A stretch of 42,476 nt of DNA from Actinomycetota bacterium (GTDB taxonomy: Bacteria > Actinomycetota > Thermoleophilia > Gaiellales > Gaiellaceae): contig VAWH01000026.1 of NCBI GenBank assembly GCA_005888315.1, positions 1 through 42,476 on the forward strand, written 5' to 3'. Position 1 is the first letter of the stretch. Each line of letters opens with the position of its first letter. Below, one piece after another: positions 14,489-23,466 of this stretch. A model generated the notes under the pieces. The model had not been told where the DNA came from. It made no database searches and was given only the letters and a program-made list of their open reading frames with translations. Both the position numbers and the translations under genes were made by a program.

Positions 14489-14652
14489 CGGTGCCCCACC
14501 CGGCAATACGCGCCGGCCTCTCGCCCGCGATCTCGCGGCGCCAGAGTCCACCCTCGCCCTGGCCCAGGCACCAAGCCTTCGCCGCGAACGATGGCGGCCT
14601 CTGGCTTGGTGCTCGCAACCGAGAGACTCGGCAGCATCACCGGGTGGGGCAC
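14489..14652 (-). promoter_or_regulatory. Candidate structured leader of adk
   Basis: The 163-bp secY-adk gap is bounded by a perfect 13-bp inverted repeat: GTGCCCCACCCGG (14652-14640 on the minus strand) with CCGGGTGGGGCAC (14503-14491). Inside lie the hairpin CCGAG/CTCGG (14619-14631), a perfect 10-bp stem GCACCAAGCC/GGCTTGGTGC (14603-14612 with 14568-14577) capped by GCCGC/GCGGC, and a GC-rich arm around CCGCGAGATCGCGG. The 3' arm of the closing stem contains the purine run that would serve as the adk ribosome binding site, so closing P1 would hide it. It matches no riboswitch class I can name. Confidence 0.6.
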
Positions 14653-15911
14653 TATCTGAGGAAGCCCTCGTAGGAGCGCATCATCATCTGCGACTCCATC
14701 TGGCGCATCGTGTCGAGCGCGACGCCGACGACGATCAGCACCGAGGTGCCGCCGAGGGCGCGCGAGGTTGCCTGCGAGAAGCCGCCGTAGCGGATGAAGA
14801 GGCTCGGCGTCACCGCGATGATCGCCAGGTAGAGCGAGCCCGGCAGCGTCAACCGTGTCAGCACGCGGTCGAGGTACTGCGCCGTCGGCGGGCCGGGCCG
14901 GATACCCGGGATGTAGCCGCCGTACTTGCGCAGGTTGTCGGCCTGGTCGACCGGGTTGAACTGGACCGCGGTGTAGAAGTAGGTGAAGACGACGATCAGG
15001 ACCGCCTCGGTGAGCAGGTAGCCCCAGCTCGACGGCTGGAAGTGGCGGTTGACGAACGTCTGCGTCGACGGCACGAACTCAGCGATCGTCGGCGGGAAGG
15101 CCATCACCGCGGCCGCGAAGATGACCGGGATGACGCCCGCCATGTTCACGCGTAGCGGCATGTACGTCTGGCCCCCGCTGGTCATCCTGCGGCCCACCAT
15201 CTGCTTGGCGTACTGGATCGGAATCCGGCGCTGCCCCTCCTGGATGAAGACCACCGCGACGACGACCGCGATCGCGACGATCGGGAAGAACAGCTTCTCC
15301 ATCGGGCCGCCGTTGTACCAGGCGACCACGCCCGCGGGCGCCGTGGCGAGGATCGAGGCGAAGATCAGCAGCGAGATCCCGTTGCCGATCCCGCGCTTCG
15401 TGATCAGCTCGCCCATCCACATCAGCACCGTCGTCCCGGCGGTGAGCGTGACGACGATCAGGACGAGCCGCCCCGAGTTGGCGGTCAGGACGCCTTCGCG
15501 CTTGAACAGGAACGCGTAGCCGGTCGACTGCGCAGCGGCGAGCGCGACTGTCAGGTAGCGCGTGTACTGGTTGATCTTGGCCATGCCCGCCTCGCCCTCT
15601 TTCTGCAGCTCCTCCAGCTTCGGGATCACGACGGTCAGGAGCTGGAGGATGATCGAGGCAGTGACGTAGGGCATGATCCCGAGCGCGAAGATCGAGAAGC
15701 GCGAGAGGGCCGAACCCGAGAAGAGGTTCAGCAGGCCGAGGATCGAGCTGCCCCGCCCGCCTGAGCCGAAGAAGTCCTGGATCGACTTCGAGTCGACCCC
15801 CGGAGCCGGCATGAACGAACCGAGCCGGTAGAGCGCCAGGATCAGGCCTGTGAACATGACGCGGCGACGCAGCTCGGGGACGCGCCACGCGTTGGCGAGC
15901 CAGGAGAACAC
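14652..15911 (-). CDS. secY: Protein translocase subunit SecY
   Basis: This 419-residue channel subunit of the Sec translocon has ten hydrophobic segments. Conserved pieces include the N-terminal RRRVMFTGLILALYRLGSFMPAPG, plug-region SILGLLNLFSGSAL, GIMPYVTASIILQLL, LLIFASILA after the RGIGNGIS loop, the cytosolic loop RRIPIQYAKQMVGRRM, NMAGVIPVIFA, and the KYGGYIPGIRPGPPTAQYL loop. The GTG start at 15911 is directly next to the rplO stop. It is followed by a 163-bp structured gap before adk. Confidence 0.98.
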   Translation of the reverse strand: MFSWLANAWRVPELRRRVMFTGLILALYRLGSFMPAPGVDSKSIQDFFGSGGRGSSILGLLNLFSGSALSRFSIFALGIMPYVTASIILQLLTVVIPKLEELQKEGEAGMAKINQYTRYLTVALAAAQSTGYAFLFKREGVLTANSGRLVLIVVTLTAGTTVLMWMGELITKRGIGNGISLLIFASILATAPAGVVAWYNGGPMEKLFFPIVAIAVVVAVVFIQEGQRRIPIQYAKQMVGRRMTSGGQTYMPLRVNMAGVIPVIFAAAVMAFPPTIAEFVPSTQTFVNRHFQPSSWGYLLTEAVLIVVFTYFYTAVQFNPVDQADNLRKYGGYIPGIRPGPPTAQYLDRVLTRLTLPGSLYLAIIAVTPSLFIRYGGFSQATSRALGGTSVLIVVGVALDTMRQMESQMMMRSYEGFLR

Positions 15912-16562
15912 CTATTCCTCCGAGGCCTGATCGGCTTCGGAGGACGACTCGGGCTCCTCCGTCGCTTCAGACTGGTCGGATTCGGGACTCTCCGCGGCCT
16001 CTTCCTCTGTCTCGGGAGGCTCCGGCTCCGCCTGCGGGATCTCGGCTCGCAGGCGCCGCTTCGGCTTCCGCGGTTCCGGCTCCCCCCGCAGCCAGGTGAT
16101 CGAGCCGCCCGCCTTTTCGATCTTCTCGCGCGCGCTCTTGGAGAAATTGTGCGCACTGACGGAAAGGTGCTTGGAGAGGTCGCCGTGGCCGAGGATCTTC
16201 AGGTCATATTTGGTGTTGCGGATCAGCCCCCTCTCGGCGAGCGATTCCGGCGTCACCTCGCTGCCGGGGTCGAAGCGCTCGAGATCGCGAACGTTGACCG
16301 CGACGGTGCGCGTGCGATGGGGCCCCATCGGCATTGCATCCTTCGAGTACGGACCGCGCTGCTTGCCGAGGCGCATGTAGATCGGCATCTGGCCACCCTC
16401 GAAGCCGGCGCGCATCTTGTGCGAGCCCGAACGCGCCTTCTGGCCCTTGAGACCGCGGGTCGAGTAGCGGCCCTTGCCTGACCCCAGGCCGCGGCCGACA
16501 CGCTTCCGATCCTTGCGTGCCTGCGCCGGCTTCAGGTTCGAGAGATTGAGCTTTTCGGGCAC
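15912..16562 (-). CDS. rplO: Ribosomal protein L15 with long acidic C-terminal tail
   Basis: The 216-residue product starts with GTG at 16562. Residues 1-150 are a normal L15 (LSNLKPAQARKDRKRVGRGLGSGKG, GFEGGQMPIYMRLGKQRG, the C-terminal SKSAREKIEKAGGSITWL). About 60 further residues are a low-complexity tail, first basic (EPRKPKRRLR) and then almost entirely Glu, Ser, Pro and Ala, ending SSEADQASEE. Ordinary L15 proteins are near 145-150 residues. The tail lies at the secY-proximal end and does not overlap secY. Confidence 0.96.
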   Translation of the reverse strand: MPEKLNLSNLKPAQARKDRKRVGRGLGSGKGRYSTRGLKGQKARSGSHKMRAGFEGGQMPIYMRLGKQRGPYSKDAMPMGPHRTRTVAVNVRDLERFDPGSEVTPESLAERGLIRNTKYDLKILGHGDLSKHLSVSAHNFSKSAREKIEKAGGSITWLRGEPEPRKPKRRLRAEIPQAEPEPPETEEEAAESPESDQSEATEEPESSSEADQASEE

Positions 16563-16564
16563 GG

Positions 16565-16744
16565 CTAGACGTCCTCGACCTTCACAAGGTGGCGGACCTT
16601 CCTGAGCATACCGGCGAGTTGCGGGCTCTCTGCATGCTCGGCCGAGCGGCCGATCTTGCCGAGGCCGAGCGCCCGCAAGGTGCCACGGTGGCGCTCGCTC
16701 TGGCCGATCTGGCTACGCGTCTGGGTTATCCGCAGCTTCGCCAT
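16565..16744 (-). CDS. rpmD: Ribosomal protein L30
   Basis: The protein is 59 residues, starting [20 protein letters not shown] and continuing with [20 protein letters not shown] and [17 protein letters not shown], an end-to-end match to bacterial L30. The ATG at 16744 lies inside the rpsE coding region, which runs 32 bp further in another frame because S5 has a C-terminal extension. It is followed two bases later by rplO. Confidence 0.95.
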   Translation of the reverse strand: MAKLRITQTRSQIGQSERHRGTLRALGLGKIGRSAEHAESPQLAGMLRKVRHLVKVEDV

Positions 16745-17384
16745 CCGTGGTCTCCTCCGTAGCGGGCGCGTCGTCGCTCTCCGGCCGCGCGGGCTCGCCT
16801 TCTTCCTCGACCTCCGGCCGCGCGGGCTCGACTTCTTCCTCGACCTCCCGCCGCGTCGGCACCGGCAGAACCTGGCTCACCGTCAGGCCGCGGGTCTGGG
16901 CGACCTCCTCGGGTCGCCGCAGGCGCTGCAGGCCGTTCACCGTCGCCTTGAGCATGTTGATTGGATTCGTCGTCCCGAGGCTCTTCGCGAGGATGTCGCG
17001 GACGCCGCCGAGTTCGAGTACAGCCCGGACGCCGCCGCCTGCGATCACGCCCGTCCCCTCGCTCGCAGGTCGCAGCAGCACGCGGGCTGCGCCGAACTCG
17101 CCGAGGATCTCGTGCGTGATCGTCGTCCCCTTCTTCGGCACGGTGAAGAGGTTCTTCTTCGCGTCGTCGACCGCCTTCGAGATCGCGAGCGGCACCTCGC
17201 GCGCCTTGCCGTAGCCCACGCCGACCCGGTCGACCTCGTCGCCGATCACGACGAGCGCCGTGAACGAGAACCGCCGGCCGCCCTTGACGACCTTGGCGAC
17301 GCGGTTGATCTCGACCACGCGCTCCTTGAGCTCGCGCTCTCGCTCGCGCTCGATCACTTCGCGTTCGACCGGAGTCGTACTCAA
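16713..17384 (-). CDS. rpsE: Ribosomal protein S5 with acidic C-terminal tail
   Basis: The 223-residue product starts at a TTG (17384) overlapping the rplR stop, with GGAGG 9 nt upstream. The S5 core has [48 protein letters not shown] and [13 protein letters not shown]. From about residue 178 a tail rich in Glu, Pro, Ala and Asp follows. It includes two tandem copies of an 11-residue unit ([22 protein letters not shown]) encoded by a 33-bp DNA repeat at 16783-16848. The tail reaches 32 bp into rpmD. Confidence 0.96.
   Translation of the reverse strand: MSTTPVEREVIERERERELKERVVEINRVAKVVKGGRRFSFTALVVIGDEVDRVGVGYGKAREVPLAISKAVDDAKKNLFTVPKKGTTITHEILGEFGAARVLLRPASEGTGVIAGGGVRAVLELGGVRDILAKSLGTTNPINMLKATVNGLQRLRRPEEVAQTRGLTVSQVLPVPTRREVEEEVEPARPEVEEEGEPARPESDDAPATEETTDGEAADNPDA
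16783..16848 (-). repeat. 33-bp tandem repeat in the rpsE tail
   Basis: Two adjacent 33-bp units, each beginning GGCCGCGCGGGCTCG on the plus strand, differ by one base and encode the repeated acidic 11-mer of the S5 tail. The unit length keeps the frame, which fits expansion by slippage in a low-complexity segment. Confidence 0.85.
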
Positions 17385-17737
17385 AACTTCAAGCCTCCTT
17401 CGCGTGCGGCCTCTGCGAGCGCCTTCACGCGTCCGTGATACAGGTAGCCGGCGCGGTCGAAGACGACGGTCTCGACGTTTGCCTGCTTTGCATTCTCCGC
17501 CAGCAGCTTGCCGACCTCGGCCGCCTGCTGGGTCTTGTTGCCCTTGAACGACTTCTTCAAGTGCAGCCAGCTCGCGGCCGCCAGCGTCTTGCCGTCGACG
17601 TCATCGACGAGCTGCGCCTCGATCCCCCTGTTCGAGCGGAAGACGACGAGGCGCGGCCGCTCGGCCGTGCCGTGGAGCTTGCCGCGGACGCGCCGGTGGC
17701 GGCGCGCGCGGGCTTGGGGCTTCGTCAGGACTGCCAT
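17381..17737 (-). CDS. rplR: Ribosomal protein L18
   Basis: This 118-residue 5S rRNA-binding protein has [35 protein letters not shown] and [26 protein letters not shown], covering the whole family length. It is coupled on both sides: the ATG overlaps the rplF stop and the TGA overlaps the rpsE TTG. Confidence 0.97.
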   Translation of the reverse strand: MAVLTKPQARARRHRRVRGKLHGTAERPRLVVFRSNRGIEAQLVDDVDGKTLAAASWLHLKKSFKGNKTQQAAEVGKLLAENAKQANVETVVFDRAGYLYHGRVKALAEAAREGGLKF

Positions 17738-18270
17738 TAGGCTCGTTTGCCAACTTTCCGGCGTACGTACTCGCCCTCGTAGCGAATTCCCTTGCCCTTG
17801 TAGGGCTCCGGCGGGCGCACCTTGCGCACCTCGGCGGCGATTTCGCCGACCTGCTGCTTGTCGATGCCTTTGACCAGCACTGACGTCGCGTCCGGGACCT
17901 CGAAGGAGATCCCCTGCGGTGGCTTGACCACGACCGGGTGCGAGAAGCCAACGTTCAGCTCTAGGTCGGTGCCGCGCAGCGTCGCCCGGTAGCCCACGCC
18001 CTGCAGCTCGAGCCGTTTCTCGAAGCCCTTCGTGACGCCCTCGACCATGTTCGCGATCAGCGAGCGGGTCAGCCCGTGCAGCGCCCGGTCGTCGCCGCGC
18101 TCAGTCGGACGCTTGACGACGAGGCTGCCGTCGTCCTGCTCGATCTGCATCCGCGCGGGGACGTTCTGGCTGAGCTCGCCGAGCGGCCCGTTCACCTGCA
18201 CGCGCCCTGGGGAGATCGCCACGTTGACCCCGCTGGGCAGTTCGATTGGCTGTTTTCCGATTCGACTCAT
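17737..18270 (-). CDS. rplF: Ribosomal protein L6
   Basis: This is a 177-residue protein with the standard duplicated L6 fold. It starts [20 protein letters not shown] and contains [30 protein letters not shown] and the C-terminal [28 protein letters not shown] signature. It lies 7 bp behind rpsH and overlaps rplR by one base. Confidence 0.98.
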   Translation of the reverse strand: MSRIGKQPIELPSGVNVAISPGRVQVNGPLGELSQNVPARMQIEQDDGSLVVKRPTERGDDRALHGLTRSLIANMVEGVTKGFEKRLELQGVGYRATLRGTDLELNVGFSHPVVVKPPQGISFEVPDATSVLVKGIDKQQVGEIAAEVRKVRPPEPYKGKGIRYEGEYVRRKVGKRA

Positions 18271-18277
18271 GAAGTTC

Positions 18278-18673
18278 TCACCAGATGAAGCAGATCACCT
18301 CGCCGCCGACGCCCTGCTCTTGCGCGGTGCGGCTCGTGATCAGGCCGTTCGAGGTGGACAGGATCGCGACGCCCATGCCGCCGAGGACGCGCGGCAGCCG
18401 GTCCTTGCGTGCGTAGATGCGGCGGCCCGGCTTCGACACCCGCTTCAAGTTCGTGATCACGCGCTCGCGGCTGCGGCTGTACTTGAGGTCGATGACGAGC
18501 GTCTTGTAGGAGCCGCCGTTCTCGACGTGGTAGTCGCGAATGTAGCCCTCCTCCTTGAGCAGGCGGGCGATCTCCTCCTTGATCCGCGAGTTCGGCATCT
18601 CCACGTGGTCGTGGAGCGCGCGATTCGCGTTTCGGATTCGGCTGAGCATGTCTGCAATCGGATCAGTCAACAT
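18278..18673 (-). CDS. rpsH: Ribosomal protein S8
   Basis: This 131-residue 16S rRNA central-domain binder has [39 protein letters not shown], the [27 protein letters not shown]-terminus and normal length. It is preceded by AGGAG at 18679-18683 and by a 79-bp gap holding a hairpin module also found before rpsS and rplW. In E. coli S8 is the spc-operon translational repressor; nothing in this sequence shows whether that holds here. Confidence 0.97.
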   Translation of the reverse strand: MLTDPIADMLSRIRNANRALHDHVEMPNSRIKEEIARLLKEEGYIRDYHVENGGSYKTLVIDLKYSRSRERVITNLKRVSKPGRRIYARKDRLPRVLGGMGVAILSTSNGLITSRTAQEQGVGGEVICFIW

Positions 18674-18752
18674 AGGCCTCTCCTCTATCTCCCGAGCGAA
18701 GCGATCGGGACAAACCAGTTCGATGGAAAATGCGGAGCATTTTTCATCGTTA
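18674..18752 (-). repeat. GAAAATGC hairpin module, copy 1 (rpsZ to rpsH)
   Basis: On the minus strand CGATGAAAAATGC and GCATTTTCCATCG pair over 13 positions with one A-C mismatch (18721-18749), then CTGGTTTGTC, then a second hairpin CCCGA/TCGGG, then the rpsH ribosome binding site AGGAG. The same order (AT-rich hairpin, CTGGTTT, small hairpin, GGAGA-like site) is found at 23751-23815 and 24954-25023. Confidence 0.75.
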
Positions 18753-18938
18753 CTACCAGCTGCTTTTGGTCATGCCCGGGATCGAGCCTTCGTGCGCGAG
18801 CTCGCGCAGGCAGATCCGGCACAGGCCGAACTTGCGATAGACCGCGCGCGGGCGACCACAGCGGCGACAGCGCGTGTAGTTCCGCACCTTGAACTTCTGC
18901 GGGCGCGCGGCTTTTGCGATCAGGGATTTCTTTGCCAC
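18753..18938 (-). CDS. rpsZ: Ribosomal protein S14 type Z
   Basis: This is a 61-residue zinc-binding S14, read [20 protein letters not shown] onward with zinc ligands C24, C27, C40 and C43 (CRRC...CRIC). The start is GTG at 18938, sharing its G with the rplE stop (TAGTG), and is assigned from the family N-terminus. The C-terminus PGMTKSSW is standard. Confidence 0.97.
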   Translation of the reverse strand: MAKKSLIAKAARPQKFKVRNYTRCRRCGRPRAVYRKFGLCRICLRELAHEGSIPGMTKSSW

Positions 18939-19558
18939 TACTCTTGGTCTCCTTCGTCCTCGGCGGTGCCGGCTTCGGCCATGCCCGGGAACGGCATGCC
19001 GAGGCCGCGCAGCAGCGCTTCGGCATGCGTGTTGTCCTTGGCTGTGGTCGTGATCGCGACGTCGAGGCCGCGGATCGTGTCGACGTCGTCGTAGTTGATC
19101 TCCGGGAAGATGATCTGCTCGCGGATTCCGAGCGAGAAGCTGCCCCGTCCGTCGAAGGAACGCGTGCTCAGGCCGCGGAAGTCGCGGATCCGCGGCAGCG
19201 CGATCGAGACCAGGCGGTCGAGGAACTCCCACATCCGGGCGCCGCGCAGCGTTACGCGCACGCCGACCGGCATCCCCTCCCGCAGCTTGAAGCTCGCGAT
19301 CGACTTGCGGGCTCGACGCACCTGCGCCCGCTGTCCGGCGATCGTGGTCAGCTGGTCGAGCGCGTTCTCGAGCACCTTCGCCTCGGTCTTCGCGTCGCCG
19401 ATGCCCATGTTCAGCGTGATCTTCTGCAGGCGCGGCACGTCCATCAGCGAGCTGACGCCGAGCTGCTCTTTCAGCTGCGGGCGGAGCTCCTGCTCGTAGC
19501 GCTCCTTCAGGCGCGGCTGGTAGCCGTTGGTCTTGGTGCTTTTGCGGGCGCGGGCCAT
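18938..19558 (-). CDS. rplE: Ribosomal protein L5
   Basis: This 206-residue 5S rRNA-binding protein of the central protuberance has [42 protein letters not shown]-like [30 protein letters not shown] and [22 protein letters not shown]. The ATG at 19558 overlaps the rplX stop (TAATG). A short acidic end ([10 protein letters not shown]) extends the usual C-terminus by about ten residues. Confidence 0.97.
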   Translation of the reverse strand: MARARKSTKTNGYQPRLKERYEQELRPQLKEQLGVSSLMDVPRLQKITLNMGIGDAKTEAKVLENALDQLTTIAGQRAQVRRARKSIASFKLREGMPVGVRVTLRGARMWEFLDRLVSIALPRIRDFRGLSTRSFDGRGSFSLGIREQIIFPEINYDDVDTIRGLDVAITTTAKDNTHAEALLRGLGMPFPGMAEAGTAEDEGDQE

Positions 19559-19929
19559 TACTTGTCGATCTCCTCGCCGCAGTCGGCGCGCTTGCAAACG
19601 CGGACGTGCAGCTGCTTGTCCTTGACGGTTTTCTCCTTCATCCCGATCCGCGTCGGCCGGTTGCAGGTCGGGCAGACGACCATCACGTTGGCGACCGGCA
19701 CGGGCGCTGCCTTCTCGATCACGCCGCCTGGCGTCATCTGCGTCCCGCCCATCCGGCTGGAGTCGCGCATCGGCTTCGGACGCGTATGGCGCTTGACCGT
19801 GTTCAGGTTCTCGACGATCACGCGGCGCTCGGCCGGGCGCGAGTCGAGGACGCGGCCCTGCTTACCGCGGTCCTTGCCCTTGATCATGTGGACGAGGTCG
19901 CCCTTCTTGACTTTCATCTTCGTTGCCAT
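19558..19929 (-). CDS. rplX: Ribosomal protein L24
   Basis: This 123-residue assembly-initiator protein has a KOW motif at the N-terminus ([21 protein letters not shown]). The C-terminal half has the Cys pairs CPTC and CKRADC, which suggest a zinc-ribbon-like knuckle seen in many long bacterial L24 proteins. It follows rplN directly and overlaps rplE by one base. Confidence 0.96.
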   Translation of the reverse strand: MATKMKVKKGDLVHMIKGKDRGKQGRVLDSRPAERRVIVENLNTVKRHTRPKPMRDSSRMGGTQMTPGGVIEKAAPVPVANVMVVCPTCNRPTRIGMKEKTVKDKQLHVRVCKRADCGEEIDK

Positions 19930-20298
19930 CTAGAGCACCTCCGGAGCGAGGCTGACGATCTTCATGAAGTTGCGCTCGCGCAGCTCACGGGCGACCGGCC
20001 CGAAGATGCGCGTGCCGCGCGGGTTGTTCGCGTTGTCGATGATCACGGCGGCGTTCTCGTCGAAGGCGATCGAGGTGCCGTCGTCGCGGCCGAACGGCTT
20101 GCGCGTGCGCACGACGACTGCTTGGACGACCTCGCCCTTCTTGATCGCGCCCTGCGGAGTCGCGGTCTTGACGGTCGCGGTGATCACGTCGCCCACGCGC
20201 GCATAACGGCGCTTCGAGCCGCCCTTGACCCGGATGCAGAGAATCTCGCGCGCACCGGTGTTGTCCGCGACGCGCAATCGGGATTCCTGCTGGATCAC
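19930..20298 (-). CDS. rplN: Ribosomal protein L14
   Basis: This 122-residue protein lies at the subunit interface. [27 protein letters not shown] and [28 protein letters not shown] are the family's conserved ends. The GTG start at 20298 overlaps the rpsQ stop by 4 bp (GTGA). Confidence 0.98.
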   Translation of the reverse strand: MIQQESRLRVADNTGAREILCIRVKGGSKRRYARVGDVITATVKTATPQGAIKKGEVVQAVVVRTRKPFGRDDGTSIAFDENAAVIIDNANNPRGTRIFGPVARELRERNFMKIVSLAPEVL

Positions 20299-21026
20299 TG
20301 AGCCACCTCGACTATCTCCGCAAGACGCCAGTTCTTCGTTTTCGAGAGCGGGCGCGTCTCGACGATCCGGACGACGTCGCCGACCTTCGCCTGGTTCTGC
20401 TCGTCGTGGGCGTGGAACTTGGCCGAGCGCCGGACGACCTTCTTGTACTTGGGGTGCGCCTTCACCGCGTCGACCCGGACAACGATCGTCTTGTCCATGC
20501 CGCTCGAGACGACGACACCGCGCCGCTCTTGGCGCCGGCCGCGCGGATGCTCCGGCTTGGGCAGGCGCGTGATCGCCTTGCGCTCGGCAGGGCGCTCGCG
20601 CTTCGGCTTCGCGTGGCGGTGGCGCAGGGAGCGCGGCAAGCGCTTCCGCTTGCGCTTCGGCGCCGTCTCGGGCGGAGCTTCGACTGCGGGCTCGGCTTCG
20701 GCCGCCTCTGCGGGCGCCTCGGCAGCGGTCTCGAGCTCTGGCTCGGTCTCGGGCTCGGCTTCGGCTTCGGCGACGGGAGCCTCGGCCGCAGCGGCTTCCG
20801 CCTCCACGTCGGGAGCAGGCTCCGCCTCGGCGACCGGTGTCTCCTCGGGGAGCGGCGCCTCCTCGACGCCAGGTTCCTCGGCTGCGTCCTCCACAGGCTG
20901 TTCACCGGTTTCGGCCGCAGGGGCGACCGGCCCCTCGGGGGCGGAGACCGTCTCGGCCGTTTCGGCCTGCTCGGCCTCTTCGACCGGCTGGTTCTCTGTC
21001 TGCTCGTTCTGGTTCTCGTCAGCCAT
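20295..21026 (-). CDS. rpsQ: Ribosomal protein S17 with about 160-residue N-terminal extension
   Basis: The 243-residue product has only its last 75-80 residues as normal S17 ([66 protein letters not shown]). In front are about 120 residues made almost wholly of Glu, Ala, Pro and Val, then a strongly basic stretch of about 45 residues ([20 protein letters not shown]). The ATG at 21026 overlaps the rpmC stop by 8 bp, and no start codon with a clear ribosome site lies close to the core, so the extension is likely translated. A typical S17 has 80-90 residues. The function of the extension is unknown. Confidence 0.93.
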   Translation of the reverse strand: MADENQNEQTENQPVEEAEQAETAETVSAPEGPVAPAAETGEQPVEDAAEEPGVEEAPLPEETPVAEAEPAPDVEAEAAAAEAPVAEAEAEPETEPELETAAEAPAEAAEAEPAVEAPPETAPKRKRKRLPRSLRHRHAKPKRERPAERKAITRLPKPEHPRGRRQERRGVVVSSGMDKTIVVRVDAVKAHPKYKKVVRRSAKFHAHDEQNQAKVGDVVRIVETRPLSKTKNWRLAEIVEVAQ

Positions 21027-21231
21027 TCGCAACTCGATTCGCGTTCGCTTCTCGTTCGGTCCGGACGGTCAGGATGCGGGCGATCTCACGCTTCGCGAGC
21101 TTGAGGCGCGCCGTGTTCTCGAGCGCGCCGGTCGCGCTCTGGAAGCGCAGGTTGAAAAGCTCCTGCCGCCTGTCGGCGAGCTCGACGTCCAGCTCCTCGT
21201 CGGTGAGATCTCTGAGGTCCCTAGCTCGCAA
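21019..21231 (-). CDS. rpmC: Ribosomal protein L29
   Basis: This is a 70-residue two-helix protein at the exit tunnel, [20 protein letters not shown] followed by [32 protein letters not shown]. It overlaps rplP upstream by 11 bp and rpsQ downstream by 8 bp. Confidence 0.96.
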   Translation of the reverse strand: MRARDLRDLTDEELDVELADRRQELFNLRFQSATGALENTARLKLAKREIARILTVRTEREANANRVANG

Positions 21232-21646
21232 AGAGATCGGCCTCCCTCTTGACGACCCTCGTCTTGATCGGCAGCTTCCGGCCCGCGAGCCTGAGCGCCT
21301 CTTTCGCCAGCGGCTCGGGCACGCCGGCCAGCTCGAACATGACGCGGCCGGGCTTGATCACAGCCACCCAGTGCTCCGGGGCGCCCTTGCCGGAGCCCAT
21401 CCGTGTCTCGGCGGGCTTTTGCGTCACCGGCTTGTCCGGGAAGACGTTGATCCAGACCTTGCCGCCGCGGCGGATCTTGCGCGTCATCGCAATTCTGGCG
21501 GCCTCGATCTGGCGGTTCGTCACCCAACCGTTCTCGAGCGCCTTCAGTCCGAAGTCGCCGGCCTGTACCGCCGTCTGGCCCTTTGCGAAGCCACGTCGGC
21601 GGCCTCGCTGGTATTTGCGGAATTTGGTCTTCTTGGGGAGAAGCAT
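21221..21646 (-). CDS. rplP: Ribosomal protein L16
   Basis: This 141-residue protein near the peptidyl transferase and A-site finger has [47 protein letters not shown] and [24 protein letters not shown]. Its length is slightly above the usual 137-140. It starts directly after the rpsC stop. Confidence 0.98.
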   Translation of the reverse strand: MLLPKKTKFRKYQRGRRRGFAKGQTAVQAGDFGLKALENGWVTNRQIEAARIAMTRKIRRGGKVWINVFPDKPVTQKPAETRMGSGKGAPEHWVAVIKPGRVMFELAGVPEPLAKEALRLAGRKLPIKTRVVKREADLFAS

Positions 21647-22888
21647 TTAGCTCTCGTCTTCCTTCTTCGTCGTGCGCTTGGCGGCAGGCTTCTTGGCCGC
21701 GCTCGCCTTCTTCGCCGTCGGCTTCTTCGCGGTCGGCGCCTTGCTCGTCGAGGCCTTCGGCTTGCCCTTCTCGGCGCTCTCGTCGCCCGACTGGTCGAGC
21801 TTCGTCGGGTCCTCGTGCATCTGCTTTTGGGTCGTCGTGTCGGGCGTGTCGGCGACAGCCGCGGGGGTCTCCTCGACCTGTGACTCGATCACCGGCTGCT
21901 CGCGCCCCTCGGCGGAGACGCCCTGCTCGTCCGTGCGCGGCTGCTCGACGGTCTCGGCCGGCACCTGCTCGACGACGGCTCCTTGGTCGCCGGCAGCACC
22001 TCCCACTCGCTCCGCGCTACTTTCCCCCTCCGCCGGTCCGCGTTCGCGGCCAGGCCGCTTCGCACCCGGTCCTCCACTTTGGCCGGCCCCGCGGCGTGGG
22101 CGCCGCTGGCGTACTGGGCCGAGCCCTTCGCGGTCAGCGCCGCGTCCCCGGCCGCCTTGGCGGCTCTCACCGAGACCCTCGGTGCGCCCGCCGCGGCGGC
22201 GCGCCTGATCCTGGTCGCCGAGCCTCGTGTCGGCCTGCTGCGCCGAGCTCTCGTAACCCGACGGCATGATCTCGCCCTTGTTGATCCAGACCTTGACGCC
22301 GATCCGTCCGGTCGTCGTCTTCGCCTCGGCGAAGCCGTAGTCGATGTCGGCGCGGATGGTATGCAGCGGCACGCGGCCCTCGGAGTAGCTCTCGGAGCGG
22401 CTCATCTCGCCGCCGCCAAGCCGGCCGCCACACATGACCTTGACGCCCTGCGCTCCGGAGCGGATCGCGGAGGCGAGCGAGCGCTTCATCGCGCGCCGGA
22501 AGCTGACCCGGTTCTCGAGCTGCTCCGCGATCGACTGTGCGACGAGCTTCGCGTCGAGCTCGGGCCGCTTGATCTCGTTGATGTTGATGTGGACGGCCTT
22601 GCTCGTCATCCCGTGGATGTCCTTGCGCAGCGCGTCGACCTCGACGCCTGACTTGCCGATCACGATTCCCGGCCGAGCGGTGTAGATGTCGATCGTGATC
22701 CGCTGCGCGTCCTTGCGGATCAGGATGTCCGACAGCCCCGCATGCGCCAGCTTCTTGTAGATGTGCTTGCGGATGCGGACGTCCTCCTGGAGGAAGTCCG
22801 CGAAATCCTTGTTACCGGTGTACCAGTTCGACTTCCAGTCGTGGATGACGCCGACGCGCATCCCGCCGGGATGGACTTTTTGACCCAT
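21647..22888 (-). CDS. rpsC: Ribosomal protein S3 with about 190-residue C-terminal extension
   Basis: The 413-residue product has residues 1-215 as a normal S3: [24 protein letters not shown] domain with [18 protein letters not shown], and the C-terminal domain through [15 protein letters not shown]. Most S3 proteins end within 10-60 residues of this point. Here an Arg/Gly/Gln-rich segment ([21 protein letters not shown]) follows, then an acidic Val/Glu/Thr segment, then a Lys/Ala/Thr/Pro-rich end ([18 protein letters not shown]) resembling histone H1-like repeats. The ATG at 22888 touches the rplV stop. Confidence 0.95.
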   Translation of the reverse strand: MGQKVHPGGMRVGVIHDWKSNWYTGNKDFADFLQEDVRIRKHIYKKLAHAGLSDILIRKDAQRITIDIYTARPGIVIGKSGVEVDALRKDIHGMTSKAVHININEIKRPELDAKLVAQSIAEQLENRVSFRRAMKRSLASAIRSGAQGVKVMCGGRLGGGEMSRSESYSEGRVPLHTIRADIDYGFAEAKTTTGRIGVKVWINKGEIMPSGYESSAQQADTRLGDQDQARRRGGRTEGLGESRQGGRGRGADREGLGPVRQRRPRRGAGQSGGPGAKRPGRERGPAEGESSAERVGGAAGDQGAVVEQVPAETVEQPRTDEQGVSAEGREQPVIESQVEETPAAVADTPDTTTQKQMHEDPTKLDQSGDESAEKGKPKASTSKAPTAKKPTAKKASAAKKPAAKRTTKKEDES

Positions 22889-23466
22889 TACGAATCCGAA
22901 GAAGTCTGCGACTTCTTCGGAGCCTCCTTTCGACTCCTCGTCGTGCGCTTCGGCTTTTCTTCGTCGCCCTTGTCGGGGGGCTTCGCTTTGGCGGCCTGCG
23001 CCTTTGCCTTCCGCGTCTCCTCTTCCGCCGTGGGCTCCGTGGGCTGAGGCTCCGGTTCCGGCGTCGGCGCGACAGGCGGCGGCGGCGCGACCGGACGCGT
23101 CGGCAGAGCGCCGCCCTCGACGGTCGCGAGCTTGACCGTGATGTGACAGGTCGGCTTTTTGATCCGGGCGACGCGGCCGCGGGCGCGAGCGCGCCAGCGC
23201 TTCATCACGGGGCCCTCGTCGACGTAGGCCGCCGCGACGACGAGGTTGTCGCCGATCAGGCCGTGATTCGCTTCCGCGTTCGCGACCGCGGAACGCAGCA
23301 CCTTCTCGACCTCGCGCGCGGCCGCCCGCTGCGTGAACGCGAGCACCGTCCGCGCCTCGGGCACGCTGCGCCCGCGGATGTGCTCCGCTACGAGGCGTGC
23401 CTTGCGGGGCGACATGCGCACCCACTTGGCCACTGCGCGAACCTCCCGTGTCTCGATGGCGCTCAC
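22888..23466 (-). CDS. rplV: Ribosomal protein L22 with C-terminal extension
   Basis: The 192-residue product has residues 1-115 as L22 ([49 protein letters not shown], and the beta-hairpin [22 protein letters not shown] that lines the exit tunnel). About 75 residues follow: a Pro-rich run ([18 protein letters not shown]), then a mixed charged Lys/Glu/Thr tail. The last codons form a perfect 11-bp hairpin just before the rpsC start. Confidence 0.96.
   Translation of the reverse strand: MSAIETREVRAVAKWVRMSPRKARLVAEHIRGRSVPEARTVLAFTQRAAAREVEKVLRSAVANAEANHGLIGDNLVVAAAYVDEGPVMKRWRARARGRVARIKKPTCHITVKLATVEGGALPTRPVAPPPPVAPTPEPEPQPTEPTAEEETRKAKAQAAKAKPPDKGDEEKPKRTTRSRKEAPKKSQTSSDS
22896..22920 (-). 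promoter_or_regulatory. Hairpin in the last codons of rplV before rpsC
   Basis: CCGAAGAAGTC and GACTTCTTCGG form a perfect 11-bp stem with loop GCA. It lies within the rplV tail and ends 8 bp before the rpsC ATG. It may modulate coupling between the two genes; no T-run follows, so termination is unlikely. Confidence 0.5.

Noticed and set aside
13140-14618. A continuous minus-strand frame joining map to about 230 upstream codons
   Set aside because: The upstream part runs through adk in another frame and through the structured secY-adk gap. Map has its own ATG at 13916 matching the family N-terminus.
16783-16848. The 33-bp tandem repeat as a CRISPR or minisatellite locus
   Set aside because: There are only two units with no spacer, and both are in frame inside the S5 tail.
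22889-23425. Upstream extension of the rpsC frame across rplV
   Set aside because: This is only the out-of-frame shadow of rplV. S3 begins at GQKVHPGG after the ATG at 22888.
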